DNA from: Pseudomonas alcaliphila JAB1
GTDB lineage: Bacteria; Pseudomonadota; Gammaproteobacteria; Pseudomonadales; Pseudomonadaceae
Assembly: GCF_001941865.1 (NCBI RefSeq)
Contig: NZ_CP016162.1
Coordinates: forward strand, 1,798,001-1,862,000
Direction: 5' to 3'
Length of the DNA: 64,000 bases
Position 1 is the stretch's first letter. Every line of letters begins with the position of its first letter. Positions 33,606-42,612 of this stretch are shown in pieces. The position numbers were made by a program, and so were the translations under genes. The notes beneath the pieces were generated by a model that was given only the letters and a program-made list of their open reading frames with translations, had not been told where the DNA came from and did no database searches.

Positions 33606-34559
33606 ATGACTACTCCTGCCTCTCCAACCTCCGGCGTTCAGCTGATCGAGGTTGCACCGGAACTCGCCGGCCAACGCATCGACAACTTCCTCAGGACACA
33701 GCTCAAAGGCGTGCCCAAGACCCTGATTTACCGCATTCTGCGCAAGGGCGAAGTGCGGGTTAACAAGGGGCGGATCAAGCCCGAGTACAAGCTCCAGGCT
33801 GGTGACGTGGTGCGCGTGCCGCCGCTGCGTCTGGCCGAGCGCGATGAGCCCGAGCCGCTGGCGCAGGGGCTGCTGCAGCGCCTCGAAGCCGCCATCGTTT
33901 ATGAGGACAAGGCGCTGATCGTGCTGAACAAGCCGGCCGGTATCGCCGTGCATGGTGGCAGCGGCTTGAATTACGGTGTGATCGAGGCGTTTCGCCAGTT
34001 GCGTCCCGATGCCAAGGATCTGGAACTGGTGCACCGCCTCGATCGCGATACCTCTGGCCTGCTGATGATCGCCAAGAAGCGCAGCATGCTGCGCCACCTG
34101 CACGAAGCGCTGCGCGGCGATGGCGTGGACAAGCGCTATATGGCGTTGGTGCGTGGCCACTGGGCGACCGCCAAGAAGCAGATCGCCGCGCCGCTGCTGA
34201 AAAGCAACCTGCGCTCCGGCGAGCGTATGGTCGAGGTGAATCCCGAGGGCAAGGAGGCGCTCACGGTATTTCGCGTGCTGCGCCGTTTCGGTGAATTCGC
34301 CACGCTGGTCGAAGCCAGGCCGATCACTGGTCGTACCCATCAGATTCGTGTGCACGCCCAATATGCGGGCCATGGTATCGCCGGCGACAGTAAATACGGC
34401 GACGACGACTTCTCCCGCGAGATTCGCGAGCTGGGCGGTAAACGCCTGTTCCTGCATGCCTATGAGTTGCACGTGCCGCTGCCCGATGGTGGCGTGCTGA
34501 AGCTCGAGGCGCCAGTTGACGAAGTATGGGCGCGAACGCTGGAGCGTCTGAGTGCCTGA
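33606..34559 (+). CDS. rluC: Ribosomal large-subunit pseudouridine synthase RluC
   Basis: Enzyme of 317 residues making pseudouridines in 23S rRNA. It has an N-terminal S4 domain ([28 protein letters not shown]), then the RluA-type catalytic domain with [15 protein letters not shown] (catalytic Asp) and GRTHQIRVH. The ATG has no ribosome site and sits 7 bp after a TATGAT box, so translation may be leaderless. In-frame upstream starts add residues not found in the family. The stop overlaps the next gene by 8 bp. Confidence 0.94.
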   Translation: MTTPASPTSGVQLIEVAPELAGQRIDNFLRTQLKGVPKTLIYRILRKGEVRVNKGRIKPEYKLQAGDVVRVPPLRLAERDEPEPLAQGLLQRLEAAIVYEDKALIVLNKPAGIAVHGGSGLNYGVIEAFRQLRPDAKDLELVHRLDRDTSGLLMIAKKRSMLRHLHEALRGDGVDKRYMALVRGHWATAKKQIAAPLLKSNLRSGERMVEVNPEGKEALTVFRVLRRFGEFATLVEARPITGRTHQIRVHAQYAGHGIAGDSKYGDDDFSREIRELGGKRLFLHAYELHVPLPDGGVLKLEAPVDEVWARTLERLSA

Positions 34560-35247
34560 TTATCAGCTACTGATTTTCGATTGGGACGGCACGCTGGTGG
34601 ATTCCATCGGCCGTATCGTCGAGGCCATGCACCGTGCTGCCGATGTGGCGTGCGTGCCGCGCTGCACTGATGTCGCGGTGCGCGGGATCATTGGTCTGGA
34701 GCTGCTTGTGGCGATTCGCACGCTTTACCCGGAACTCGATGAGCCGCTGCGAATCGAAACCATCCGGCGTGCCTACAGCGAGCAGTATCTGGCGCTGGAA
34801 ACCGAGCCGTCGCCACTGTTCGAGGGTGTGCGCGAGTCGCTCGAGGTGTTTCGTGATCAGGGTTATCGTCTTGCCGTGGCCACTGGCAAGGGGCGCAAGG
34901 GGTTGCATCGGGTGCTGGCTGACAAGGGTTGGCTGGATTACTTCGATATCACCCGTTGCGCTGACGAGACGGCGAGCAAGCCCGATCCGCTGATGCTGCA
35001 TGAGATTCTTGCGCATTGCCGGGTGCAGCCCGAACGCGCGCTGATGGTGGGGGATTCGACCTTCGACCTGCTGATGGCGCGCAATGCCGGGATGGATGCC
35101 GTGGCGGTAGGTTTCGGTGCGCAGCCGTTGTCGGTGCTGCGCGAGTGCTCGCCGCGTTTGGCGATCAATGAATTCAATGAGCTGCGTGCATGGCTGGAAG
35201 GCCGTCAGGCGCAGCGTCCTGCAGAGGTGAGTGAGCATGTCGGATGA
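34552..35247 (+). CDS. HAD-family phosphatase (GPH-like)
   Basis: HAD hydrolase of 231 residues. Motif I is [10 protein letters not shown] with both Asp, motif II is [10 protein letters not shown], and motif IV is [16 protein letters not shown]. The cap is of the phosphoglycolate phosphatase/beta-phosphoglucomutase type. Substrate unknown. GTG start overlapping rluC; the end overlaps sppA. Confidence 0.88.
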   Translation: MPDYQLLIFDWDGTLVDSIGRIVEAMHRAADVACVPRCTDVAVRGIIGLELLVAIRTLYPELDEPLRIETIRRAYSEQYLALETEPSPLFEGVRESLEVFRDQGYRLAVATGKGRKGLHRVLADKGWLDYFDITRCADETASKPDPLMLHEILAHCRVQPERALMVGDSTFDLLMARNAGMDAVAVGFGAQPLSVLRECSPRLAINEFNELRAWLEGRQAQRPAEVSEHVG

Positions 35248-36214
35248 GTGGAAGTCATCGTCTTCGTCGGGCGAGGATGCCAAAAGCTGGAAGTTGCTGG
35301 AGAAGGCACTGCTTTCCAGTGTTCAGGAGCAGCGTCGCTCGCGTCGCTGGGGCATCTTTTTCAAGCTGCTGACCTTTATCTATCTGTTCGGTGCGCTGGC
35401 GCTGGTGTTGCCGGTGCTTGATTTGAAAAAAGCCTCGACCACTGAGGCGCATACCGCGCTGATCGAAATTCGCGGCATGATCGCTGATCGTGAAGAGGCC
35501 AGTGCTGACAAGGTGGTGGGCAGTCTGCGCGCCGCCTTCGAGGACACCAATACCAAAGGTGTGATCCTGCGCATCAATAGCCCGGGCGGCAGCCCGGTGC
35601 AGTCCGGCTACATCTATGACGAGATCCGTCGTTTGCGCGGCGAATATCCGCAGACCAAGGTCTATGCGGTAATCAGTGATCTGGGTGCCTCTGGTGCCTA
35701 CTACATTGCCAGTGCGGCTGATGAGATCTATGCCGACAAGGCCAGTCTGGTCGGCTCCATTGGTGTCACGGCGGCCAGCTTTGGCTTTGTCGAAGTCATG
35801 CAGAAGCTCGGTGTCGAGCGTCGCGTCTACACCTCGGGTGAGCACAAGGCGTTTCTCGATCCGTTCCAGCCGCAGAAGGAAGAGGAAACTCGCTTTTGGA
35901 AAGGGGTGCTGGACACCACGCATCGCCAGTTCATCGAAAGCGTGAAGCAGGGGCGCGGTGAGCGTCTCAAGGCGGACGAGTATCCCGAGTTGTTCTCGGG
36001 GTTGGTCTGGTCTGGTGAGCAGGCGCTGCAGTTGGGTTTGGTCGATGCGCTGGGCAGTGCCAGCTATGTGGCGCGCGAGGTGATTGGCCAGAAAGAGATG
36101 GTCGACTTCACTCAGCGTGATACGCCATTTGATCGCTTCGCCAAACGCCTGGGTACCAGTGTGGCGGATCGAATCGCGTTGTGGATGGGCTTTCAGGGGC
36201 CGACGCTGCGCTGA
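35237..36214 (+). CDS. sppA: Signal peptide peptidase SppA (short form)
   Basis: Membrane-bound serine protease of 325 residues that clears signal peptides. One N-terminal membrane helix after a basic segment (FFKLLTFIYLFGALALVLPV), then the S49 domain: INSPGGSPVQSG, the nucleophile Ser in DLGASGAYYIASAADEI and the base Lys in YTSGEHKAF. Single-domain (36K) type. I prefer ATG 35237, with GAGGTGA 8 bp before, over GTG 35231. It ends the rluC-HAD-sppA operon and is followed by a terminator. Confidence 0.92.
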   Translation: MSDEWKSSSSSGEDAKSWKLLEKALLSSVQEQRRSRRWGIFFKLLTFIYLFGALALVLPVLDLKKASTTEAHTALIEIRGMIADREEASADKVVGSLRAAFEDTNTKGVILRINSPGGSPVQSGYIYDEIRRLRGEYPQTKVYAVISDLGASGAYYIASAADEIYADKASLVGSIGVTAASFGFVEVMQKLGVERRVYTSGEHKAFLDPFQPQKEEETRFWKGVLDTTHRQFIESVKQGRGERLKADEYPELFSGLVWSGEQALQLGLVDALGSASYVAREVIGQKEMVDFTQRDTPFDRFAKRLGTSVADRIALWMGFQGPTLR

Positions 36215-36224
36215 CAGGTAAAAG

Positions 36225-36250
36225 GAAGGCCCGCTGAGCGGGCCTTCTTC
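36225..36250 (+). terminator. Terminator after sppA
   Basis: GAAGGCCCGC (36225-36234), TGA loop, GCGGGCCTTC (36238-36247), then a mixed T/C tract. The mirror stem may also serve maf on the other strand. Confidence 0.75.
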
Positions 36251-36259
36251 GTTGAGGGC

Positions 36260-36841
36260 TCAAGGAATCTCGATGCCTTCGTTCTGCAGCATGTCCACCA
36301 GGCGAATCAGCGGCAGGCCGATCAGGCTGGTGGCGTCCTCGCCTTCGGTGCTGCGAAACAGGCTGATGCCCAGGCCTTCCGATTTGAAGCTGCCGGCGCA
36401 GTCGAACGGCTGTTCGCGCTGCAGGTAGCGCAGGATTTGCTCGTCGCTAAGTTGGCGGAAGTGCACGGTGAAAGGCACGCAGTCCACCTGGCACCTGCCA
36501 CTGCTGGTGTTGAGCAGTGCCAGGCCAGTCAGGAAGGTGACACTGCTGCCGCTGGCGGCGCGTAGCTGTTGTTGGGCTCTCGGCAGATCGTGGGGTTTGC
36601 CGAGTATTTGTCCATCGCCGAGTACGGCGACCTGGTCCGAGCCGATGATCAGATGCTCAGGATGGCTGGCGGCGAGGGCGCGGGCCTTTTCTTCGGCCAG
36701 GCGCTTGACCAGGTCGATGGCTGCTTCACCGGGCAGGCGGGTTTCGTCGATGCTCGGCGATTGCCAGGTAAAGGGCAGTTGCAGGCGTTCGAGCAGCTCG
36801 CGACGGTAGGGTGAGCTGGAGGCGAGCAGCAGCGCGGGCAT
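36260..36841 (-). CDS. Maf-family nucleotide pyrophosphatase (YceF type)
   Basis: Protein of 193 residues of the Maf/HAM1 superfamily. Start LLLASSSPYRRELLERL, then SIDETRLPGE, VKRLAEEKARALA, IGSDQVAVLGDGQILGKP and CAGSFKSEGLG. The SDQVA and GKP boxes with FKSEG place it in the YceF group, which hydrolyses 7-methyl-GTP in E. coli. It is transcribed opposite to its neighbours, upstream of the fatty-acid cluster as in other gammaproteobacteria (maf/yceD/rpmF/plsX). Confidence 0.92.
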   Translation of the reverse strand: MPALLLASSSPYRRELLERLQLPFTWQSPSIDETRLPGEAAIDLVKRLAEEKARALAASHPEHLIIGSDQVAVLGDGQILGKPHDLPRAQQQLRAASGSSVTFLTGLALLNTSSGRCQVDCVPFTVHFRQLSDEQILRYLQREQPFDCAGSFKSEGLGISLFRSTEGEDATSLIGLPLIRLVDMLQNEGIEIP

Positions 36842-36894
36842 GTTCTCTTCCTTTATATAGGTGGGCGGGGAATTCTACTGATCGCCGCTACTTG

Positions 36895-37169
36895 TGGGCG
36901 CCTCTAAAAACGTAGGCGACGACTGCAAGGATGCAGGAGGTAGAGCGAAGCAGGAAGCCCGAGCCGAGGCAGTCAGCGCAATACCGATGGCGGCCCCACA
37001 AAAGCAGGCGAAAAACGACCGGGGTCGCGCCCGACTTTACGCGCTGTAAATGAGCACTTGATTCGCTTCGCTCACCCCTTCGGGGCCGCGCTAAAGCGCG
37101 TTCAGCCTTCGGCCGTGAGTCTGTTTTTAACGCCGCGATGGCAACGCAGGTAATTTTTAGAGGTGCCCC
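36895..37169. mobile_element. MITE-like 275-bp element
   Basis: Bounded by TGGGCGCCTCTAAAAA (36895-36910) and, in inverse orientation, TTTTTAGAGGTGCCCC (37154-37169): 14 of 16 positions match as terminal inverted repeats. The inside has no usable ORF. Its right half (37036-37150) is copy 2 of the intergenic repeat also found at 18921 and 47865. I see no clear target-site duplication, so the mobile origin is inference. It fills the maf-yceD gap and ends 21 bp before the yceD -35 box. Confidence 0.5.
37036..37150. repeat. Intergenic repeat family, copy 2
   Basis: Fullest copy. TTTAC (37036-37040) and GTAAA (37046-37050) form a small palindrome; then come TGAGCA, CGCTTCGCTC, CCCCTTCGGGG hairpin, CTAAAGCGCG, CAGCCTTCGGCCGTG and TTTTTAACGCCGC. 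Confidence 0.7.
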
Positions 37170-37190
37170 TGAAGACAGGCTGAATTTCCT

Positions 37191-37219
37191 TTGACATGGG
37201 CAGGGTGCATCCCTAGAAT
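37191..37219 (+). promoter_or_regulatory. Strong sigma-70 promoter of yceD-rpmF-plsX-fab
   Basis: Perfect TTGACA (37191-37196), 17-bp spacer, TAGAAT (37214-37219). Predicted start near 37226, only 2-3 nt before the yceD ATG. Confidence 0.85.
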
Positions 37220-37228
37220 GCTGCGCCT

Positions 37229-37756
37229 ATGTTGAATGGGCCGATTCCACCTCACGTTGATCCGCGCAAGCTCGCCGACCGCGAAGCTACCCTTGAAGGG
37301 CAGCTCGAACTGGCCAGCCTGCCGCGTCTCTGCGACCCGCTTTCCGATACGGTTGGCGCGGTGCAGGCGAAGTTTCATTTCGCCCGTGACGAGCAGAAAA
37401 CTGTGGTTATCCGCAGTGAGCTCGAGGTTGAGGTCAGAATGGTCTGCCAGCGTTGTCTGGAGCTGGTCGCGCTACCCATCCGCAGCGAATGTGAATACGC
37501 CGTGGTTCGGGTTGGAGCGAACACTCAGTCCTTGCCTAAGGGCTACGACGTGCTGGAAGTGGGCGAAGAGCCGCTGGAGCTGCTTGGTCTGGTCGAGGAA
37601 GAGTTGCTTCTCGCCTTGCCCATCGTTCCTGCTCATGCCCCAGGTGATTGCCAGCAGCCGGACGGTCTCGATGAGCCCGAGCCAGGCGAGGACGAGGTAT
37701 CGCGGTCCAACCCGTTCAGTGTATTGGCGCAGTTAAAGCGTGACCCAAACGTTTAG
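37229..37756 (+). CDS. yceD: YceD (DUF177) protein
   Basis: Protein of 175 residues; start MLNGPIPPHVDPRKLADR, then a DUF177 core with RMVCQRCLE-type CxxC (VRMVCQRCLELVALP) and the acidic C-terminal part with DEVSRSNPFSVLAQL. The family is needed for normal 23S rRNA levels and always precedes rpmF. No ribosome site: the ATG lies 9 bp after the -10 box of a consensus promoter, so the message is probably leaderless. Confidence 0.92.
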   Translation: MLNGPIPPHVDPRKLADREATLEGQLELASLPRLCDPLSDTVGAVQAKFHFARDEQKTVVIRSELEVEVRMVCQRCLELVALPIRSECEYAVVRVGANTQSLPKGYDVLEVGEEPLELLGLVEEELLLALPIVPAHAPGDCQQPDGLDEPEPGEDEVSRSNPFSVLAQLKRDPNV

Positions 37757-37769
37757 GAGTTAATCAATT

Positions 37770-37952
37770 ATGGCTGTTCAGCAGAACAAAAAATCCCGTT
37801 CCGCCCGCGACATGCGTCGTTCGCACGACGCCCTCGAGGCCAGCACCCTGTCCGTAGAGAAGAGCACCGGTGAAGTTCACCTGCGCCACCACGTTTCTCC
37901 GGAAGGCGTGTACCGCGGTCGCAAAGTGATCGACAAGGGCGCTGACGAGTAA
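37770..37952 (+). CDS. rpmF: 50S ribosomal protein L32
   Basis: Ribosomal protein of 60 residues with the canonical start [20 protein letters not shown] and no zinc-binding Cys set (the C-minus form). AGGAG precedes the ATG. In operon with yceD (13-bp gap) and plsX (3-bp gap). Confidence 0.98.
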   Translation: MAVQQNKKSRSARDMRRSHDALEASTLSVEKSTGEVHLRHHVSPEGVYRGRKVIDKGADE

Positions 37953-37955
37953 TCC

Positions 37956-38966
37956 TTGTCTGCCTCGATCATCGCGATTGATGCAATGGGTGGGGACTTC
38001 GGTCCCCACTGCATTGTTCCGGCCTGCATTTCTGCGCTGGCCGAATTCCCCTCGCTGCACCTGGCACTCGTCGGCCAAGCTCCCCTTATCGAAGAACAGC
38101 TCGCTCGCCAGTCCGGCGTCGATCGCTCGCGCCTGCAGGTTCATCACGCCAGTGAAGTGATCGCCATGGACGAACGTCCAGCTCAGGCCCTGCGCGGCAA
38201 GCCCGATGCCTCGATGCGCGTGGCGCTGGAGCTGGTGCGTCAGCGCCAGGCGCATGCCTGCGTCAGTGCCGGCAATACCGGTGCGCTGATGGCGCTGTCG
38301 CGTTACGTGCTGAAGACGCTACCGGGTATCGATCGGCCGGCCATGGTCAGTCCGATTCCCACCGAGCGCGGTCACTGCTACCTGCTGGATCTGGGCGCCA
38401 ACGTCGATTGCAGTGCCGAGCACCTCTATCAGTTCGCGATCATGGGCGCCGTGGCGGCCGAGACGCTGGGCGTTTCTCGGCCGCGGGTCGCCTTGCTCAA
38501 TGTCGGTACCGAAGACATCAAGGGCAATCAGCAGGTCAAGCTGGCGGCCAATATGTTGCAGCAGGCGCATGGGCTGAACTTCATCGGCTACATAGAGGGC
38601 GACGGCATGTATCGCGGCGAAGCCGATGTCGTGGTGTGCGACGGTTTCGTTGGCAATATCCTGCTCAAATCCAGCGAAGGCCTGGCCAAGATGATCACCG
38701 GACGGGTCGAGACGCTGTTCAGCGATGGGTTGTTCGCCCAGGCGATAGGTGCCCTGGCGATGCCGTTGTTGCGACGCCTGAAGGCTGATCTGGCGCCGGC
38801 GCGGCACAATGGTGCGAGCTTTCTCGGTCTGCAGGGCATCGTGGTCAAGAGTCATGGTGCGGCTGGCCAGGAAAGCTTTCAGAGCGCCATTCGCTGTGCG
38901 CTGCGCGAGGTGCAGGAGAATTTGCCGCAGCGACTGCATGGTCGCCTCGAGGACTTGTTACTGTAA
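37956..38966 (+). CDS. plsX: Phosphate acyltransferase PlsX
   Basis: Peripheral enzyme of 336 residues that converts acyl-ACP to acyl-phosphate for phospholipid synthesis. Motifs: [13 protein letters not shown] at the N terminus, [30 protein letters not shown]-like GTEDIKGNQ and [17 protein letters not shown]. The start is TTG 37956, 3 bp after rpmF; no ATG or GTG is available before the conserved AIDAMGG, so the rare TTG seems real. Confidence 0.93.
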   Translation: MSASIIAIDAMGGDFGPHCIVPACISALAEFPSLHLALVGQAPLIEEQLARQSGVDRSRLQVHHASEVIAMDERPAQALRGKPDASMRVALELVRQRQAHACVSAGNTGALMALSRYVLKTLPGIDRPAMVSPIPTERGHCYLLDLGANVDCSAEHLYQFAIMGAVAAETLGVSRPRVALLNVGTEDIKGNQQVKLAANMLQQAHGLNFIGYIEGDGMYRGEADVVVCDGFVGNILLKSSEGLAKMITGRVETLFSDGLFAQAIGALAMPLLRRLKADLAPARHNGASFLGLQGIVVKSHGAAGQESFQSAIRCALREVQENLPQRLHGRLEDLLL

Positions 38967-38969
38967 ACT

Positions 38970-38993
38970 CGTCACGTTTTTCGGGGCGTGACG
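38970..38993 (+). other. Hairpin between plsX and fabD
   Basis: CGTCACG (38970-38976) pairs with CGTGACG (38987-38993) directly after the plsX stop, without a T run. It could be a processing or partial attenuation site within the operon. Confidence 0.4.
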
Positions 38994-39093
38994 TGCGGCG
39001 GAATGTGACCGCTGCGCGTAGCCTGTCATCCAACTGTCAGTTTGCTGCGCCAGGCTCGCCTGGCGTTGGTTTTTCGACTCAAGGGACTTATTC

Positions 39094-40032
39094 ATGTCTG
39101 CATCCCTCGCATTCGTCTTCCCCGGTCAAGGCTCGCAAGCCCTGACCATGCTTGCCGACCACGGTGCCCAGCAGAAGCTGGTGCTCGATACTTTCGGCGA
39201 AGCTTCCGAAGCGCTCGGCTATGACCTTTGGGCACTGACCCAGCAAGGCCCGGAAGAGCAACTGAACCAGACCGACAAGACCCAGCCGGCCATTCTCACT
39301 GCGTCCATCGCCCTGTGGCGTCTGTGGCAGGCCGAGGGTGGTGCCAAGCCGGCTTTCGTTGCTGGTCACAGCCTGGGTGAATATTCCGCGCTGGTCGCTG
39401 CTGGCAGCATCGCCTTTGTCGATGCGGTGAAACTGGTGGAGCGTCGTGGTCAATTGATGCAACAGGCCGTGCCGGCCGGGCAGGGCGGCATGGCCGCCAT
39501 CCTCGGTCTGGAAGATGCCGACGTGCTGGCCGCCTGCGCCGAAGCGGCGCAGGGTGATGTGGTCAGTGCGGTGAATTTCAACGCCCCAGGCCAGGTGGTG
39601 ATCGCCGGTAGCGCCGCTGCCGTCGAGCGCGCCATCGAGGCGTGCAAGGCCCGTGGCGCCAAGCGCGCCATGGCGCTGCCGGTCAGCGTACCGTCGCATT
39701 GCGCGCTGATGAAGCCGGCCGCCGAGCGTTTCGCCGAGTCGGTCGAGGCGCTGAGCTGGCAGGCACCACAAATCCCGCTGGTGCAGAACGTCAGTGCCGC
39801 CGTGGTGTCCGATCTGACCACCCTGAAGGCTGATCTGCTGGCGCAGCTGTACAGCCCGGTACGCTGGGTCGAGTCGATGGTGCGTCTGTCCGAACAGGGC
39901 GTGACCGATCTGATCGAATGCGGCCCTGGCAAGGTGCTGAGCGGCCTGAACAAGCGCTGCGTCAAAGGCATCAATACTCACAACCTGGATACCCCGGATG
40001 CTTTTGCTGCCGCTCGCGCAGCCCTGGCTTGA
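39094..40032 (+). CDS. fabD: Malonyl-CoA:ACP transacylase
   Basis: Enzyme of 312 residues loading malonate onto ACP. FVFPGQGSQ at the N terminus, the nucleophile Ser93 in AGHSLGEYSALVAAG, VVIAGSAAAVERA, SVPSHCALM with the catalytic His, and IECGPGKVLSGL near the end. It follows plsX after 127 bp and precedes fabG by 15 bp. Confidence 0.98.
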   Translation: MSASLAFVFPGQGSQALTMLADHGAQQKLVLDTFGEASEALGYDLWALTQQGPEEQLNQTDKTQPAILTASIALWRLWQAEGGAKPAFVAGHSLGEYSALVAAGSIAFVDAVKLVERRGQLMQQAVPAGQGGMAAILGLEDADVLAACAEAAQGDVVSAVNFNAPGQVVIAGSAAAVERAIEACKARGAKRAMALPVSVPSHCALMKPAAERFAESVEALSWQAPQIPLVQNVSAAVVSDLTTLKADLLAQLYSPVRWVESMVRLSEQGVTDLIECGPGKVLSGLNKRCVKGINTHNLDTPDAFAAARAALA

Positions 40033-40047
40033 GCAAGGAGAACGAAC

Positions 40048-40791
40048 ATGAGTCTGCAAGGTAAAGTCGCACTGGTCACCGGCGCCAGCCGTGGTATCGG
40101 TCAGGCAATCGCTCTGGAACTGGGTCGTCAGGGCGCCATCGTCATCGGCACCGCGACCAGTGCCTCGGGGGCCGAGCGTATCGCCGAAACCCTCAAGGCC
40201 AATGGCGTCGAAGGCGCCGGTCTGGTGCTCGACGTCAGCAACGACGAATCGGTTGCCACCACCCTCGAACACATCCAGCAACATCTTGGTCAGCCGTTGA
40301 TCCTGGTCAATAACGCCGGTATCACCCGTGACAATCTGATGCTGCGCATGAAGGACGACGAGTGGCATGACGTCATCAACACCAACCTGAACAGCCTCTA
40401 CCGTCTGTCCAAGGCCGTGCTGCGTGGCATGACCAAGGCACGTTTCGGGCGCATCATCAACATCGGCTCCGTGGTCGGTGCGATGGGCAATGCCGGTCAG
40501 GTCAACTACGCTGCAGCCAAGGCTGGTCTGGAAGGTTTCAGCCGCGCGCTGGCACGTGAAGTCGGTTCGCGCGGTATCACGGTCAATTCGGTGGCCCCAG
40601 GTTTCATCGACACCGATATGACCCGTGAGCTGCCGGAAGGCCAGCGCGACGCGCTGCTGACGCAGATTCCGCTGGGCCGTTTGGGGCAGGCCGAAGAGAT
40701 CGCCAAGGTAGTCGGTTTCCTGGCTTCCGATGGCGCAGGCTACGTCACTGGGGCTACTATTCCGGTGAACGGCGGTATGTACATGAGTTAA
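40048..40791 (+). CDS. fabG: 3-oxoacyl-ACP reductase
   Basis: Short-chain dehydrogenase of 247 residues, NADPH-dependent reduction of beta-ketoacyl-ACP. GASRGIGQAIALELG cofactor loop, NNAGITRDNLMLRM, the Ser-Tyr-Lys set in NIGSVVG and YAAAKAGLEGF, and the C-terminal VTGATIPVNGGMYM. AAGGAG before ATG. A hairpin follows at 40799. Confidence 0.98.
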   Translation: MSLQGKVALVTGASRGIGQAIALELGRQGAIVIGTATSASGAERIAETLKANGVEGAGLVLDVSNDESVATTLEHIQQHLGQPLILVNNAGITRDNLMLRMKDDEWHDVINTNLNSLYRLSKAVLRGMTKARFGRIINIGSVVGAMGNAGQVNYAAAKAGLEGFSRALAREVGSRGITVNSVAPGFIDTDMTRELPEGQRDALLTQIPLGRLGQAEEIAKVVGFLASDGAGYVTGATIPVNGGMYMS

Positions 40792-40798
40792 AAAGGGC

Positions 40799-40818
40799 GC
40801 CTCCGAATGCCCGGAGGC
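40799..40818 (+). other. Hairpin after fabG
   Basis: GCCTCCG (40799-40805) and CGGAGGC (40812-40818) around AATGCC. No T run; likely a partial stop or stabilising stem that lets acpP be expressed separately. Confidence 0.5.
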
Positions 40819-40940
40819 TCTCGAATGTGACGCGAGCCATCAGAAAACTGTCATAGTGGCTGTCTAAAATCCGTTATAAAGCTGCAACAGGTTTATAGAC
40901 AGATCGTTGAAGTGTTCCTGGGGGCTCCCCGGCATTCAGC

Positions 40941-40968
40941 TTGAAATGCTAAAAACCCTTTCTATACA
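40941..40968 (+). promoter_or_regulatory. Candidate acpP promoter
   Basis: TTGAAA (40941-40946), 16-bp spacer, TATACA (40963-40968). Start near 40975, 45 nt before the acpP ATG. A separate strong promoter fits the very high need for ACP. Confidence 0.6.
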
Positions 40969-41019
40969 CTTGGCCGCTACCAGCTGCCTGGATTTGTCCA
41001 ATAGGAGTGAAAACAAGGT

Positions 41020-41256
41020 ATGAGCACCATCGAAGAACGCGTCAAGAAAATCGTTGCTGAGCAACTTGGCGTCAAGGAAGAGGAAGTAACCAACAGCGCT
41101 TCCTTCGTTGAAGACCTGGGTGCCGACTCTCTTGACACCGTTGAGCTGGTGATGGCTCTCGAGGAAGAATTCGAGACCGAGATCCCGGACGAGCAAGCTG
41201 AGAAAATCACCACCGTTCAAGAAGCTATCGACTACGTGACTGCCCACGCGCAATAA
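41020..41256 (+). CDS. acpP: Acyl carrier protein
   Basis: Acidic protein of 78 residues. The phosphopantetheine site is Ser37 in [19 protein letters not shown]. Close to the E. coli protein throughout ([30 protein letters not shown]). It has its own promoter and terminator inside the fab cluster. TAGGAG precedes the ATG by about 14 bp, with AAGG closer. Confidence 0.98.
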   Translation: MSTIEERVKKIVAEQLGVKEEEVTNSASFVEDLGADSLDTVELVMALEEEFETEIPDEQAEKITTVQEAIDYVTAHAQ

Positions 41257-41285
41257 GTCACCGTCAGCTTTCTGATCGAGAAAAG

Positions 41286-41316
41286 CCGCACTGCCCTAAT
41301 CAGGCGTGCGGTTTTT
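41286..41316 (+). terminator. Terminator after acpP
   Basis: CCGCAC (41286-41291), with GCC/GGC inner pairs, and GTGCGG (41306-41311), followed by five T. Probably partial, as fabF follows 111 bp after acpP. Confidence 0.8.
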
Positions 41317-41367
41317 CTTTACGTGCAGGGCGCATGTGGCGCCTGAGTAGAACAAGAGGAGATTGCT

Positions 41368-42612
41368 GTGTCGCGTAGACGCGTCGTGGTTACCGGTATG
41401 GGCATGCTGTCGCCACTGGGTAACGATGTGCCGAGCAGCTGGCAGGGCATTTTGGCCGGGCGCAGTGGCATCGGTCTGATCGAGCATATGGACCTGTCCG
41501 CCTACTCCACCCGTTTTGGCGGGTCGCTCAAGGGCTTCAATGTCGAGGAATATCTCTCCGCCAAGGAGGCGCGCAAGCTCGACCTGTTCATCCAGTACGG
41601 TCTCGCTGCCTGCTTCCAGGCCGTGCGTGATTCCGGGCTGGACATCACTGACGCCAATCGTGAGCGTATCGGTGTGGCCATGGGCTCTGGTATCGGCGGC
41701 CTGACCAATATCGAGAACAACTGCAAATCGTTGCACGAGCAAGGGCCGCGGCGCATTTCGCCGTTCTTCGTGCCTGGCTCGATCATCAACATGATTTCCG
41801 GCTTCCTGTCGATCCACCTGGGTCTGCAGGGGCCGAACTACGCCATCGCCACGGCGTGCACTACCGGCACGCACTGCATCGGCATGGCCGCGCGCAACAT
41901 CGCCTATGGCGAAGCCGATGTGATGGTCGCCGGCGGCGCCGAGATGGCAGCCTGCGGCCTGGGCATGGGCGGCTTCGGTGCCGCGCGTGCGCTGTCGACG
42001 CGTAACGACGAGCCGACCAAGGCCAGCCGTCCGTGGGACAAGGGCCGTGACGGCTTCGTGCTGTCTGACGGTTCCGGCGCCCTGGTGCTGGAAGAGTTGG
42101 AACACGCCAAGGCGCGTGGCGCCACTATCTACGCCGAGCTGATCGGCTTTGGCATGAGTGGCGATGCCTTCCACATGACCTCGCCGCCCGAAGATGGCGC
42201 CGGTGCAGCGCGCTGCATGGCCGCCGCCCTGCGTGATGCCGGTATCAATGCCGATCAGGTGCAGTACATCAACGCGCACGGCACCTCGACGCCTGCGGGC
42301 GACAAGGCTGAAGTCGCCGCGGTGAAAAGCGTGTTCGGTGATCATGCCTACAAGCTGTCGGTCAGCTCGACCAAATCCATGACTGGCCACCTGCTCGGTG
42401 CTGCCGGTGCGGTCGAGGCGATCTTCAGCGTGCTGGCGCTGCGCGACCAGGTAGCGCCGCCGACCATCAACCTCGACGAGCCGGACGAAGGCTGCGACCT
42501 GGACTTCGTGCCGCATCAGGCCAAGGCCATGCCGATCGAAATCGCCCTGTCGAACTCCTTCGGCTTCGGCGGCACCAACGGCTCGCTGCTGTTCCGTCGG
42601 TATCACGGCTGA
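41368..42612 (+). CDS. fabF: 3-oxoacyl-ACP synthase II
   Basis: Condensing enzyme of 414 residues. [12 protein letters not shown] at the start, the nucleophile Cys in [12 protein letters not shown], His in [11 protein letters not shown] and Lys/His in [15 protein letters not shown], ending [16 protein letters not shown] start with AGAGGA upstream. It shares the TGATG junction with pabC. Confidence 0.97.
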   Translation: MSRRRVVVTGMGMLSPLGNDVPSSWQGILAGRSGIGLIEHMDLSAYSTRFGGSLKGFNVEEYLSAKEARKLDLFIQYGLAACFQAVRDSGLDITDANRERIGVAMGSGIGGLTNIENNCKSLHEQGPRRISPFFVPGSIINMISGFLSIHLGLQGPNYAIATACTTGTHCIGMAARNIAYGEADVMVAGGAEMAACGLGMGGFGAARALSTRNDEPTKASRPWDKGRDGFVLSDGSGALVLEELEHAKARGATIYAELIGFGMSGDAFHMTSPPEDGAGAARCMAAALRDAGINADQVQYINAHGTSTPAGDKAEVAAVKSVFGDHAYKLSVSSTKSMTGHLLGAAGAVEAIFSVLALRDQVAPPTINLDEPDEGCDLDFVPHQAKAMPIEIALSNSFGFGGTNGSLLFRRYHG

